Positions 18,810 through 27,874 of a stretch of 64,000 nt of DNA are shown one piece after another; positions within the stretch are counted from its first letter, which is position 1; every line of letters starts with the position of its first letter. A model generated the notes under the pieces. The model was given only the letters and a program-made list of their open reading frames with translations, made no database searches and was not told the origin of the DNA. The DNA is from Clostridiales bacterium (GTDB lineage: Bacteria > Bacillota > Clostridia > Lachnospirales > Lachnospiraceae): assembly GCA_012520815.1 (NCBI GenBank), contig JAAYNM010000083.1, positions 31,508 through 95,507 on the forward strand. The letters run 5' to 3'. The translations under genes were made by a program, and so were the position numbers.

Positions 18810-20675
18810 GTGAGAAAACAAGCTTTACCAGATGAAATACTTTTAAGTGTAGACAAGCCTGCACGTTATATTGGTCAAGAAGTTAATATGACTGTTAAGA
18901 ATTTAGATGAAATTGACATACGTTTTTGTATGTGCTTTCCGGATGTGTATGAAATTGGAATGTCCCATTTAGGAATCCAAATTTTATATGACATGTTCAA
19001 TCAAATGCAGGGTGTTTATTGTGAACGAGTTTATTCTCCATGGGTTGATTTAGATAAGATTATGAGAGAAAAGAACATACCACTATTTGCACTTGAGACG
19101 CAGGATCCTATAAAAGATTTTAATTTTCTGGGTATAACCTTGCAGTATGAAATGTGCTATACTAATGTTTTACAAATTATCGATTTAAGCCAGATACCGA
19201 TTCTATCAGCAGATAGAGGCGAAGATGATCCATTTGTAGTTGGAGGTGGTCCATGTTCGTACAATCCTGAACCTATTGCAGACTTCTTTGATTTCTTCAC
19301 TTTGGGCGAAGGCGAAGAAATCTATAGTGAGGTTTTTGAGGTATATAGAAAATGCAGAGATGAGGGGCTTTCCAGAAGAGAAATCCTCAGAAAACTTTCA
19401 AGTATATCGGGTGTTTATGTTCCATCGTTATATGATGTTTCCTATAACAATGACGGAACTATTGATGCTTTTATACCCAAATATGAAGATGTTCCACAAA
19501 CCATTAAAAAACGAATTATTATGGATTTAAGTAATACTTATTACCCTCAAAAGCCTTTAGTTCCATATATAAAAGCAACTCAAGATAGAGTTGTACTTGA
19601 GATTCAGCGAGGTTGTATTAGAGGATGTAGATTCTGTCAAGCTGGAATGATTTATAGACCAGTTAGAGAAAGGGATGTGAATTATCTCAAGGACATGGCT
19701 GTAAAAATGATAGAAAATACAGGGCATGAAGAAATTTCCCTTAGTTCTCTTAGTTCTTCAGATTACTCAAAGTTACAAGAACTATTAACATTTTTAATAG
19801 ATGAATTAAAGGAGAAAGGTGTAAATATTTCTCTACCATCCCTTAGAGTAGATTCATTTTCTTTAGATGTAATGAATAAAGTACAAGATATTAAGAAATC
19901 TTCTCTTACCTTTGCACCTGAGGCTGGTTCTCAACGTCTTAGAAATGTTATAAACAAAGGGCTTACAGAGGAAGACATCATTAACGGTTGTTCACTAGCC
20001 TTCAAGGGTGGATGGAATAAGGTTAAATTATATTTTATGCTAGGTCTCCCAACTGAAACCGAAGAGGATATGAAAGGAATTCCTGAACTTGCCGAAAAAA
20101 TTGCTGAAGAATATTACCGCATTCCTAAGGAAGAAAGAATTGGCAAAGTAGCCATAACAGTTAGTACATCATTTTTTATTCCGAAGCCATTTACACCATT
20201 TCAGTGGTCACCTATGTGTACTGCAGAAGAATTTTTAAATAGAGCTTATATAGTCAATTCACATATGAAAGAAATGCTTAACAAAAAGAGTATGAAATAC
20301 AACTGGCATGAGGCAGATGTTTCCTTAATCGAAGGTTTCTTAGCACGAGGCGATAGAAAAGTTTCAAAAGCTATTTTAAATGCATATAAAAGCGGATGTA
20401 TTTACGATGCTTGGGGAGAATTTTTCGATAATCAAAAATGGATACAAGCTATAAGCGACGCTGAAATAGATGTGGATTTTTATACCACTAGAGTAAGAGA
20501 TTTAGATGAGATTTTCCCATGGGATTTCATTGATATTGGAGTAACCAAAAACTTCTTAAAACGCGAATGGGAAAATGCTAAAAATGAAAAAGTTACACCA
20601 AACTGTAAAGTACAATGTCTTGGTTGTGGTGCAGCTACTTTCGAAGGAGGAATCTGCTTTGAAAATAAGAATTAA
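18810..20675 (+). CDS. TIGR03960-family B12-binding-like radical SAM protein
   Basis: A 621-residue radical SAM enzyme with a B12-binding-like N-terminal domain (FCMCFPDVYEIGMSHLGIQILYD) and the 4Fe-4S motif GCIRGCRFCQAGMIYRP. APEAGSQRLRNVINKGL and YFMLGLPTETEEDM are further radical SAM parts. A cysteine cluster closes the protein (CKVQCLGCGAATFEGGIC). The family is nearly always followed by a TIGR03936 protein, as here; in some genomes the two are fused. The reaction is not known; the neighbouring RNase E/G and ribosomal protein genes suggest RNA modification, which is an inference. The start is a GTG at 18810, with AAGGAGATTACT upstream. Confidence 0.9.
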   Translation: MRKQALPDEILLSVDKPARYIGQEVNMTVKNLDEIDIRFCMCFPDVYEIGMSHLGIQILYDMFNQMQGVYCERVYSPWVDLDKIMREKNIPLFALETQDPIKDFNFLGITLQYEMCYTNVLQIIDLSQIPILSADRGEDDPFVVGGGPCSYNPEPIADFFDFFTLGEGEEIYSEVFEVYRKCRDEGLSRREILRKLSSISGVYVPSLYDVSYNNDGTIDAFIPKYEDVPQTIKKRIIMDLSNTYYPQKPLVPYIKATQDRVVLEIQRGCIRGCRFCQAGMIYRPVRERDVNYLKDMAVKMIENTGHEEISLSSLSSSDYSKLQELLTFLIDELKEKGVNISLPSLRVDSFSLDVMNKVQDIKKSSLTFAPEAGSQRLRNVINKGLTEEDIINGCSLAFKGGWNKVKLYFMLGLPTETEEDMKGIPELAEKIAEEYYRIPKEERIGKVAITVSTSFFIPKPFTPFQWSPMCTAEEFLNRAYIVNSHMKEMLNKKSMKYNWHEADVSLIEGFLARGDRKVSKAILNAYKSGCIYDAWGEFFDNQKWIQAISDAEIDVDFYTTRVRDLDEIFPWDFIDIGVTKNFLKREWENAKNEKVTPNCKVQCLGCGAATFEGGICFENKN

Positions 20676-21360
20676 ATTTGCAAAAAGAGGATCATTAAAA
20701 TTTATTGGTCACTTAGATGTAATGAGATATTTCCAAAAAGTAATTAAAAGAGCAAAGATAGATATAGCGTACTCAGAAGGGTTTAGTCCACATCAGAAAA
20801 TGTCCTTTGCAGCTCCACTTGGCGTAGGCCTAAATAGTGAGGGTGAATATGTTGATATAGAAGTAAACTCAACAACCTCATCTAAGGAGGCTGTAGAACG
20901 CTTAAATCAGGTAAGTGTAGAGGATATTCCTATTTTGAGTTATAGACTTTTACCTGATAATGCTACAAAAGCAATGACTTTAGTTTGTGCAGCTGATTAT
21001 AGGTTGGATATCAGAGCTGGATATGAACCTATATTTGACCTAAAAACCGCATTTACACGTTTTATGGAACAAGAAAGCATTGTTATAGTTAAAGAGACGA
21101 AAAAGAGCCAAAGAGAGGTTGATTTAAAGCCTTTAATTCTAAAGTATGAAGCGTTTGATTCATATGTTTGCTTGCAGCTGGTAACTGGAAGTGTTGAGAA
21201 CTTAAAACCAGAACTAGTAATGGATGCATTGTATAACTTTATGAATACAGAACTTGCTCCATTTACATTTCAGATTACGCGTTTAGAAGTATATGGGAAA
21301 AAGAGTGAGGAGGAAGACATTTTAATCCCTCTAGAAAGTTTTGGTGAAGAAATTGAGTAA
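20659..21360 (+). CDS. TIGR03936-family (DUF2344) radical-SAM-linked protein
   Basis: This 233-residue protein is the usual partner of the TIGR03960 radical SAM enzyme. It starts KIRIKFAKRGSLKFIGHLDVMRYFQ and goes on with AYSEGFSPHQKMSFAAPLGVG, both hallmarks of DUF2344. The ORF track starts at an ATG far upstream (20575) in the wrong region; I chose the TTG at 20659 because GGAGG lies at 20646-20650 and the family begins here. It overlaps the upstream gene by 17 bases, which implies coupled translation of the pair. Confidence 0.88.
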   Translation: MKIRIKFAKRGSLKFIGHLDVMRYFQKVIKRAKIDIAYSEGFSPHQKMSFAAPLGVGLNSEGEYVDIEVNSTTSSKEAVERLNQVSVEDIPILSYRLLPDNATKAMTLVCAADYRLDIRAGYEPIFDLKTAFTRFMEQESIVIVKETKKSQREVDLKPLILKYEAFDSYVCLQLVTGSVENLKPELVMDALYNFMNTELAPFTFQITRLEVYGKKSEEEDILIPLESFGEEIE

Positions 21361-22537
21361 TAAAGCAGTTTTTACTTGTTATGAAAGTGATATGACAAAA
21401 CAGGTTGAGGCACTGGCTATTTTTAAAGATGATAAATGTGTTGAAATATCGTTAAATTATAATGATAGCGAAAGTGACTTAAATAACATTTATGTTGCTC
21501 ACGTAAATGATGTTGTAAAAAATATTGATGGAGCTTTCCTTGAGTATGAAAGAGGTAAAATAGGATATCTATCTACAAAAGAATCGAAAAACCCAATATT
21601 TATCAATAACAAAAATACAACTAAAATATGTGAAGGGGATAATGTTTTGGTTCAACTTATTAAAGAACCAATTAAAACTAAAAATGGGGTATTAACCACA
21701 AATATCAACTTAACAGGAAAATATGTTGTACTTGTATATGGTAGAAGTGGTGTTTGTATTTCTTCTAAAATTAAAGATAATGATTTTAGAGAGTGTGTAA
21801 AGAAAGCTATATTACCACTATGTGAGGATTGTATTAGTTTTATTGTTAGAACGGATGCAAGAAATGTTGATGTTTCAAATATCGTTGCCGAGGCTACTTC
21901 TCTAAAACAAGAATTTAGAGTTTTACATAGCGTTGCAATGCACCGACCTGGAAAAACTCTTATTAAAAAGGCACTAAATGTCAATCTTTCTCTATTGCGA
22001 GATATATGTGATGATACATTTGAAATCATCTCTGACAATGATGAACTGTTAAGTAGGTGTAAGGAACATTTAAGAGACATAGTACCCGTAAATCAATTCA
22101 GACTATATGATGATAAGTTGTTACCACTATATAAATTATATAGTTTTGATAGCATTTTAAAAAATATATCCGATAGAAAAGTTTGGTTAAAATCTGGAGG
22201 TTACTTGGTAATTGATTATACCGAGGCTATGACTGTTATTGATGTAAACACTGGAAAATACGATAAAGGTAAGGCATCTGATGCGACTTTTTATAAAATC
22301 AATTTAGAAGCGGCGGCTGAAATCCTAAAGCAAATACGTTTGCGAAATATCTCTGGAATTATAATGTGTGATTTTATTAATATGTCTACTGAAAAGATGT
22401 GTGAAGACCTCGTTGATTACCTAAAAAAAAATGCTATTAATGATAGGTTAAAGGTAACAGTTCTTGGCATGACACGTTTAAAATTAGTAGAAATAACACG
22501 AAAGAAAGTACGAGATAGGGTAGTTGCAAGAAGGTAG
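21344..22537 (+). CDS. rng: Short RNase E/G-family protein
   Basis: The RNase E/G family cuts single-stranded RNA and matures rRNA. This protein has the S1-like RNA-binding part (YVAHVNDVVKNIDGAFLEYERGKIGYL) and both catalytic aspartate regions, MTVIDVNTGKYDKG and IIMCDFINM. It ends at about 397 residues with KLVEITRKKVRDRVVARR, so the C-terminal zinc-link (CPxCxG) of RNase G, which builds the dimer, is missing. Some Clostridia are known for such short forms. The true start is uncertain: TTG 21341, GTG 21344 or TTG 21353; GTG has AGAAAG at fair distance. All overlap the gene upstream, consistent with coupled translation. Confidence 0.85.
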   Translation: MKKLSNKAVFTCYESDMTKQVEALAIFKDDKCVEISLNYNDSESDLNNIYVAHVNDVVKNIDGAFLEYERGKIGYLSTKESKNPIFINNKNTTKICEGDNVLVQLIKEPIKTKNGVLTTNINLTGKYVVLVYGRSGVCISSKIKDNDFRECVKKAILPLCEDCISFIVRTDARNVDVSNIVAEATSLKQEFRVLHSVAMHRPGKTLIKKALNVNLSLLRDICDDTFEIISDNDELLSRCKEHLRDIVPVNQFRLYDDKLLPLYKLYSFDSILKNISDRKVWLKSGGYLVIDYTEAMTVIDVNTGKYDKGKASDATFYKINLEAAAEILKQIRLRNISGIIMCDFINMSTEKMCEDLVDYLKKNAINDRLKVTVLGMTRLKLVEITRKKVRDRVVARR

Positions 22538-22642
22538 TCCAACAAGAAATCTAGAAAAGTTCTATAATTATTAAAATTCATTTGTAAAAAAATAGGTATA
22601 AAAATAAATTTCAAGAAGAAAACGTATCTAGAAAAGTTAAAC

Positions 22643-22687
22643 ATAGGAACAGCCAGTGAGAACTTGCATCTCACTGGCTGTTCCTAT
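22643..22687. terminator. 18-bp perfect hairpin between convergent rng and mcp
   Basis: ATAGGAACAGCCAGTGAG is perfectly complementary to the right arm at 22670-22687, with a 9-base loop AACTTGCAT. The stem is 18 bp, longer than a usual intrinsic terminator. A T-rich tail follows on the minus strand (TTTAACTTTTCT) but not on the plus strand, so it works best as a terminator for the chemoreceptor gene and may block convergent transcription. Confidence 0.65.
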
Positions 22688-22769
22688 AAAATTTAGATTA
22701 GTTAATTTTGTAAGTTGCTTGTTACTAGTTAAGTAACATATATTTATCAACTGCATGATTACTTTTGTA

Positions 22770-24998
22770 TTATTTTAATTTAAAGATATCAACAATATCA
22801 TTAAGATTTTTAGCATATTCAACACTTTCATCAACCATTTGATTTGTTTGGATAGTAAGTTCTACAATGTTTGAAGTTTTTTCTGCAATATCTGATACAC
22901 CAGTAGAAGATTGAACAATAGTTGTACTAATTCCTGAAATAGCATCAGCAATAAGTTCTGTACTACGGTCTAATTCAACAATTGAGTCATAAATATCCTT
23001 CATTAATTTTTCAAAAACATCTGCATCTGAATTGTATTCTTCTGAGACTGATATAAAACTGTCATAATCTTTTAGAACCTTCTCCTCAAGGAAGTTTAAT
23101 GTTGTCTCAAGACACTTTGCCATATTGTTAACAGCATCATTTACTTCTTTAACAATACCACCAATGTTTTCAACAGTAGTAGCGGATTGATTTGCTAAGT
23201 GACCAATTTGTTCAGCAACAACTGCAAATCCTCTTCCTGCTTCACCGGCTCTGGCTGCCTCAATAGAAGCATTAAGTGAGAGTAAACTTGTTTGGTCTGA
23301 AATATCAAGAATTGTCTTTGTTAAAGAGTTAATCTTATCAACATCCTTTGATTTTTCAATAGCAGCATAAGTTTCCTTCCTAACATCAGCAAACATCTTC
23401 TGACCATTTAAACTAGCATCTTGTGTATTGACTTTAAGTTTTGATGCCTTTTCCATGATTTCAAATGCAATATTTTGGCCATCTTTTGTCTTATTAGAAA
23501 TATTATCAATTGTTGAAAGAATATTATTTATATTAGAATCAATTCTCTCAGCAGTAGTAGCTGTTTCCTGCATTCCAGTGGCTAACTCCTCTGTAGTAGC
23601 TGAATTATCTGTTGAATGCTCATTAACAAGATTAGAAAGCTCATTAAGAGAATGAGCATTGTCACTAATATTCTCAGATGCGGTATTAATATTAGAAATT
23701 ACATTTTTAATCTCGCCTTGCATATTTCTTAATGCACGACTCATATCACCAGTTTCATCTTTTCGTTTACAAAGTTTCTCAAGACCTTCATCTGATCTAA
23801 AATCAAGCTCAGCAATTTTATGGATAACTCCTGTAAGTTTCTTAATCGGTTTTGTAACAGTAAGTGAAACTAAAAATCCAAGTACTGCTAAAACTACAAG
23901 AATAACACCAGAATCAATGAGTGTGGCTTTTCTAACATCATAATATGTTTGATACAACTCATCCTTATTTGCTGAAACAATCAATAACCAACCATTATCA
24001 CAAGGATAATATCCTGCATATTTGTCAATCTCGTCTAATTGATATTCGGTAACACCAGACTCCATAAGTGGATTCTTTTTATGTTCCTCAACTAAATCTA
24101 AAATTACTTGTGAATCAACCTGAGTACCTATTTTCTGATATTCACGATGGTATGTGTATTTACCATCAGCATCAATTAAACACACATAACTAGATTCAAC
24201 ACCATCAAGACCTTCCTCTTTGTAAAGGGAAGTAAGATTACTAGTGGTAAGATTATTTTTTGTTAGTAATATGGTATCTTCAAGTAATGTATTATATGCC
24301 TTAACAACTGTAGACATATTAGATTCTACAAGTTCATCAATACTTGAACTAAAACCTGACATTGTAACAATAAATGTAACTATCAAGGATAATAATACTC
24401 CTCCACAAACAGATAAAGACATCTTTGTATTAATAGAAGAAAGGACACTAACTTTGGAATTTTTATCCTTTGTTCCTTTAGATTTTGTTTTATCGCCTTT
24501 AGTTCCTTTGTTCTTTTTTGTTTTGCTTTTCTTTGTTTTTTTTACTTTTTTATTCTGGAGTTTAGAGTCTTTTATAGTTGAATCAATATCTGATTCTGGA
24601 TCATTATCGTCTGATAAATCAGCTAAAATATTCTCTAGCTCATCATATGTCTGGGAGTCAAGGGTAATATTTGAATACATATCTGAAGGGATATCATCAA
24701 CGGGTGCAGATACTAACATATCATCTTCTATATAATTATCTACTAAGGATTCGTCAATTATATCTTCATCCAAATTGCCTGAACCGAAATAAATATCCAA
24801 ATCCTCAGGATTTCCTGAAACGATAGAGGAATCACCTAATTCAGAATCTTTGTCAAGGCCATTTAAAATATCTTGATAGGTCTCTTCATTATTATTCAAT
24901 GAATCGGTTAAATTATCCTCCAAGTTCTTGGTTTGGTCTAAATCTTTAATATTAGAAATAGTAGGAGTGTTGTCTATTTTTTTCTTTTTTTTGATCAT
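22770..24998 (-). CDS. Methyl-accepting chemotaxis protein with long acidic cytoplasmic N-terminus
   Basis: A chemoreceptor that senses a ligand and controls CheA. Counting from the chosen ATG at 24998 (GGAAAGGTG upstream; the ORF track start is 36 residues too early), residues 1-145 are acidic and disordered, 148-182 are almost all lysine, threonine and glycine, then a membrane helix (195-216), an outside sensor domain (217-361, Cache-like by length), a second helix (362-382), HAMP, and a signalling coiled coil with the tip [19 protein letters not shown] typical receptor has only a few residues before TM1; the extra 190 are unusual. It lies between rng and rplU on the opposite strand and has its own promoter. 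Confidence 0.92.
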   Translation of the reverse strand: MIKKKKKIDNTPTISNIKDLDQTKNLEDNLTDSLNNNEETYQDILNGLDKDSELGDSSIVSGNPEDLDIYFGSGNLDEDIIDESLVDNYIEDDMLVSAPVDDIPSDMYSNITLDSQTYDELENILADLSDDNDPESDIDSTIKDSKLQNKKVKKTKKSKTKKNKGTKGDKTKSKGTKDKNSKVSVLSSINTKMSLSVCGGVLLSLIVTFIVTMSGFSSSIDELVESNMSTVVKAYNTLLEDTILLTKNNLTTSNLTSLYKEEGLDGVESSYVCLIDADGKYTYHREYQKIGTQVDSQVILDLVEEHKKNPLMESGVTEYQLDEIDKYAGYYPCDNGWLLIVSANKDELYQTYYDVRKATLIDSGVILVVLAVLGFLVSLTVTKPIKKLTGVIHKIAELDFRSDEGLEKLCKRKDETGDMSRALRNMQGEIKNVISNINTASENISDNAHSLNELSNLVNEHSTDNSATTEELATGMQETATTAERIDSNINNILSTIDNISNKTKDGQNIAFEIMEKASKLKVNTQDASLNGQKMFADVRKETYAAIEKSKDVDKINSLTKTILDISDQTSLLSLNASIEAARAGEAGRGFAVVAEQIGHLANQSATTVENIGGIVKEVNDAVNNMAKCLETTLNFLEEKVLKDYDSFISVSEEYNSDADVFEKLMKDIYDSIVELDRSTELIADAISGISTTIVQSSTGVSDIAEKTSNIVELTIQTNQMVDESVEYAKNLNDIVDIFKLK

Positions 24999-25077
24999 AC
25001 GTACATACACCTTTCCGCTCATAATTATAGTCAAAATTATATAATATAGTTTATCACGAGCTGATTTTATTATGATA

Positions 25078-25106
25078 ATTGTACCAAGTTTTTGTGAAAA
25101 TATCAA
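25078..25106 (-). promoter_or_regulatory. Sigma-A promoter of the chemoreceptor gene
   Basis: On the minus strand TTGATA (25101-25106) and TACAAT (25078-25083) lie 17 bases apart, about 80 bases before the ATG at 24998. No sigma-D-like TAAA-GCCGATAT pattern was seen, so expression is probably vegetative rather than flagellar-class. Confidence 0.7.
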
Positions 25107-25149
25107 GAATATAACACCCTAAAAGTACAAAAAATATTAGAAAAATTGA

Positions 25150-25178
25150 TTGACTTTGGCAACTGTATATGATAATAT
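25150..25178 (+). promoter_or_regulatory. Promoter candidate of the rplU operon
   Basis: TTGACT at 25150-25155 with TAATAT 17 bases later; several overlapping AT-rich -10 choices exist (TATGAT, GATAAT, TATACT), so the exact -10 is uncertain. It precedes the L21 leader. Confidence 0.6.
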
Positions 25179-25182
25179 ACTT

Positions 25183-25262
25183 TAGTGTGCCGCTCAATGA
25201 GGTTATAAGAACTGCTAAGCAGTCACCGTATTTGGCGAGTAATGTTCAATTTTTATTGGATA
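25183..25262 (+). promoter_or_regulatory. Ribosomal protein L21 leader
   Basis: The stretch between promoter and rplU has the position and length of the L21 leader known from Firmicutes. ACTGCTAAGCAGT forms a small hairpin (ACTGC/GCAGT, near 25210-25222) and GTGCCGCTCAATGAGG and TATTTGGCGAG flank it. It probably lets free L21 control its own operon. I recognise it by context and general shape, not by a covariance search. Confidence 0.55.
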
Positions 25263-25278
25263 AATAGGAGGTGTGCTT

Positions 25279-25587
25279 ATGTACGCAATTATTGCAACAG
25301 GTGGAAAACAGTACAAAGTTTCTGAAGGCGATATCATCAATGTTGAAAAGCTTGGTGTTGAAGCTGGTGAAAAAGTTACTTTTGATCAGGTTCTTCTTGT
25401 TAGTGGAGATGACGTTAAGGTTGGAGCTCCAACAGTTAACGGTGCTTCAGTAGAAGCAGATGTTATCAATAATATAAAAGGTAAGAAAGTTATCGTTTAT
25501 AAGTATAAGAGAAAAACTGGCTACCATAAGAAACACGGTCATAGACAACAGCTTACAGCTGTTAAGATCACAAAGATTAACGCATAG
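25279..25587 (+). CDS. rplU: 50S ribosomal protein L21
   Basis: L21 binds 23S rRNA in the large subunit. The 102-residue protein starts [18 protein letters not shown] and ends with the conserved [20 protein letters not shown]. The track start at 25273 adds two residues; AGGAGGTG at 25266-25273 fits the ATG at 25279. Next come prp and rpmA, the standard rplU-prp-rpmA order of Firmicutes. Confidence 0.98.
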   Translation: MYAIIATGGKQYKVSEGDIINVEKLGVEAGEKVTFDQVLLVSGDDVKVGAPTVNGASVEADVINNIKGKKVIVYKYKRKTGYHKKHGHRQQLTAVKITKINA

Positions 25588-25589
25588 TT

Positions 25590-25919
25590 ATGATTGATGT
25601 GACAATTTTTACTGATTCAAACAAGCAATACGTTGGATTTAAAATTATCGGACATGCAGGATATGCTGACTCAGGAAGCGATATCGTATGTGCCGCAGTA
25701 TCAACCTTATCGGTTAATACAGTTAATTCTATTGAAAAGTTTACTGATGATACTATTGAAGCAAGTACTGACGATTCAGTCGGTTCACTAGAGATGAAGT
25801 TTACAAGTAATGTTAGTAAAGAATCAAAACTACTGATAGATTCAATGTTGTTAGGAATTAATGATATTATGAATAGTTTCAGTAAGACATATATAAAGAT
25901 ATCCTACAAGGAGGTGTAA
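25590..25919 (+). CDS. prp: Ribosomal-processing cysteine protease Prp
   Basis: Prp cleaves the N-terminal extension of ribosomal protein L27, a step needed in bacteria whose L27 has such an extension. The 109-residue protein has GHAGYADSGSDIVCAAVS with the catalytic histidine (H22) and cysteine (C34) at the same positions as in Staphylococcus Prp. It starts 2 bases after the rplU stop and ends just before rpmA. The L27 encoded next carries a matching extension, so the pair makes a full processing system. Confidence 0.95.
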   Translation: MIDVTIFTDSNKQYVGFKIIGHAGYADSGSDIVCAAVSTLSVNTVNSIEKFTDDTIEASTDDSVGSLEMKFTSNVSKESKLLIDSMLLGINDIMNSFSKTYIKISYKEV

Positions 25920-25922
25920 GTT

Positions 25923-26207
25923 ATGTTGAAGATGAACCTTCAGTTATTCGCTCATAAAAAAGGTGTTGGTTCTACTAAGAATGGTAGAGACTCTGAATCT
26001 AAGAGATTAGGTGCTAAGAGAGCTGACGGACAGTTTGTAAAGGCTGGTAACATTCTTTATAGACAGCGTGGAACAAAAATCCACCCAGGTACTAATGTAG
26101 GTATTGGTGGTGACGATACATTATTTGCTAAGGCAGATGGCGTTGTAAGATTCGAAAGAAAGGGCAGAGATAAAAAAGTTGTTTCTGTTTACCCAGTAGC
26201 TGAATAG
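25923..26207 (+). CDS. rpmA: 50S ribosomal protein L27 with cleavable N-terminus
   Basis: L27 reaches the peptidyl-transferase centre through its N-terminus. Here the protein begins [23 protein letters not shown]. The leading residues up to LQLF are the extension that Prp removes, exposing AHKKG. The remaining 85 residues are typical ([30 protein letters not shown]). AGGAGGTGTAAGTT precedes the ATG. A strong terminator follows. Confidence 0.98.
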   Translation: MLKMNLQLFAHKKGVGSTKNGRDSESKRLGAKRADGQFVKAGNILYRQRGTKIHPGTNVGIGGDDTLFAKADGVVRFERKGRDKKVVSVYPVAE

Positions 26208-26219
26208 TTATGTGATTTT

Positions 26220-26251
26220 AAGGCTTCAATCATATGGTTGAAGCCTTTTTA
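26220..26251 (+). terminator. Intrinsic terminator after rpmA
   Basis: AAGGCTTCAA and TTGAAGCCTT form a 10-bp stem around TCATATGG, followed by a T run. It separates the ribosomal protein genes from obg. The ATG in its loop (26234) is used by the ORF track as the obg start, which is false. Confidence 0.88.
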
Positions 26252-26269
26252 AAAGTTTTGGAGGATATC

Positions 26270-27559
26270 ATGTTTGCAGATAGTGCAAAAATTTTTATAA
26301 AGTCAGGAAAAGGTGGCGATGGCCATGTTAGTTTCCGTAGGGAGATTTTTGTTCCAGATGGTGGACCCGATGGTGGCGATGGTGGCGATGGTGGCGACAT
26401 TATATTTGAAGTAGAATTAGGACTTAATACTTTAACAGATTTTAGACACGTAAGAAAGTACGTTGCCCAGCACGGTGAAGATGGTGGAAGGCGTAATCAA
26501 CATGGAAAAAATGGTGAAGACCTTATTATAAAAGTTCCACAGGGAACGCTTATTAAAGATGCAGAAAGTGGTAAAATAATTGCAGATATGTCTGGAGAAA
26601 ATACTAGACAGGTTGTTTTACGCGGCGGTCATGGTGGAAAGGGTAATCAGCATTATGCAACTGCAACTATGCAGGCACCAAAATATGCGAAACCTGGAAC
26701 CCCAAGCAAGGAATTGTACGTTATTCTTGAACTTAAGGTAATTGCAGATGTTGGGCTTGTCGGTTTCCCTAATGTAGGAAAATCAACATTACTTTCTAGA
26801 GTTACAAATGCTCGTCCGAAGATTGCAAACTACCATTTCACAACACTTAACCCTAATCTTGGCGTTGTTGACTTAGATGAAGGAAAAGGTTTTGTTATCG
26901 CTGATATACCTGGGCTTATTGAGGGTGCAAGCGAAGGCATTGGTTTAGGTCATAAATTTTTAAAACATATAGAACGTACAAAAGTTGTTATTCATATGGT
27001 GGATGCTGCTTCTACAGAAGGAAGAGATCCTATATGTGATATTAATACAATTAATGAAGAACTTAGAGCCTATAATCCAGAATTACTTGAAAGACCTCAG
27101 GTAATAGCTGCTAATAAGATAGATGTTTTATACGATGATGATACTTATATACAGCTTATAAAGGATGAATTTGAACCAAAGGGCATTAAGGTATTCCCTA
27201 TATCTGCTGTAAGTGGTAAAGGCGTAAAAGAGCTGTTATATCACGTTTTAGGCATTTTGGAGACTATGGATTCTAAGCCAGTTATATTTGAAAGTGAATT
27301 TGATCCAAACGAATACAATGACAATGCGGATGACCCATTCTCAGTTTATAAAGATGAAGAAGTTGAAGGTTTATTCTATATTGATGGACCTCGAATTGAA
27401 AAGATGTTAGGCTATACCAATTTAGAATCTGAAAAGGGATTTATGTTCTTCCAGAATTTCATGAAAAATAATGGTATTTTAGATGAACTAGAAGCATTGG
27501 GTATTGTCGATGGAGATACAGTTAAAATATACGGACATGAATTTGATTATTACAAATAA
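26270..27559 (+). CDS. obg: Obg-family GTPase
   Basis: ObgE/CgtA is a GTPase of late 50S assembly that also senses the guanine nucleotide pool. The 429-residue protein has the glycine-rich Obg fold (SGKGGDGHVSFRREIFVP, repeated GGDGG), the G domain with G1 GFPNVGKST, G2 FTTLNPNLG, G3 DIPGLIEG and G4 NKID, and a C-terminal OCT domain as in Gram-positive Obg. I chose the ATG at 26270 with GGAGG at 26260-26264; the track start lies within the rpmA terminator. It continues with yhbY, nadD, yqeK and rsfS, a known order. Confidence 0.97.
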   Translation: MFADSAKIFIKSGKGGDGHVSFRREIFVPDGGPDGGDGGDGGDIIFEVELGLNTLTDFRHVRKYVAQHGEDGGRRNQHGKNGEDLIIKVPQGTLIKDAESGKIIADMSGENTRQVVLRGGHGGKGNQHYATATMQAPKYAKPGTPSKELYVILELKVIADVGLVGFPNVGKSTLLSRVTNARPKIANYHFTTLNPNLGVVDLDEGKGFVIADIPGLIEGASEGIGLGHKFLKHIERTKVVIHMVDAASTEGRDPICDINTINEELRAYNPELLERPQVIAANKIDVLYDDDTYIQLIKDEFEPKGIKVFPISAVSGKGVKELLYHVLGILETMDSKPVIFESEFDPNEYNDNADDPFSVYKDEEVEGLFYIDGPRIEKMLGYTNLESEKGFMFFQNFMKNNGILDELEALGIVDGDTVKIYGHEFDYYK

Positions 27560-27576
27560 TCAGCTAGGAGAAGTTA

Positions 27577-27864
27577 ATGACAAGTAAACAAAGAGCATAT
27601 TTAAAAGGTCTTGCAATGAATATGGATACCATTTTCCATATTGGAAAATCAAGTTTAACACCAGAAGTAACGAGCGCTGTGTCTGAAGCGTTAACAGCAA
27701 GAGAACTTATTAAACTAAATGTATTAAAAAATTGTGCTGATGACCCAAAGGTAATAGGTGAAATTATTGCTGAGCGTACCAATTCTCAACTCGTTCAGGT
27801 TATTGGACGAAAAATTGTTTTATATAAGCCAGCTAAGGAAAATCAAAAAATAGTTTTAATTTAG
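27577..27864 (+). CDS. yhbY: YhbY-family RNA-binding protein (CRM domain)
   Basis: YhbY is a 95-residue CRM-domain protein linked to 50S precursor assembly. MTSKQRAYLKGLAMNMDTIFHIGKSSLTPE and VIGRKIVLYK are standard. The GxxG-like loop is present in altered form (GKSS). CTAGGAG precedes the ATG. It lies between obg and nadD, as in Bacillus. Confidence 0.94.
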   Translation: MTSKQRAYLKGLAMNMDTIFHIGKSSLTPEVTSAVSEALTARELIKLNVLKNCADDPKVIGEIIAERTNSQLVQVIGRKIVLYKPAKENQKIVLI

Positions 27865-27874
27865 AAAGGTTAAG

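Noticed and set aside
23428-24735. Plus-strand ORFs within the chemoreceptor gene
   Set aside because: Antisense shadows of low-complexity coding sequence.
26234-26269. Upstream ATG for obg as used by the ORF track
   Set aside because: It lies in the loop of the rpmA terminator; the ATG at 26270 has a GGAGG and fits the family.
26350-26400. GGTGGCGATGG repeats as a tandem repeat or CRISPR-like element
   Set aside because: They encode the normal glycine-rich Obg segment (GGDGG).
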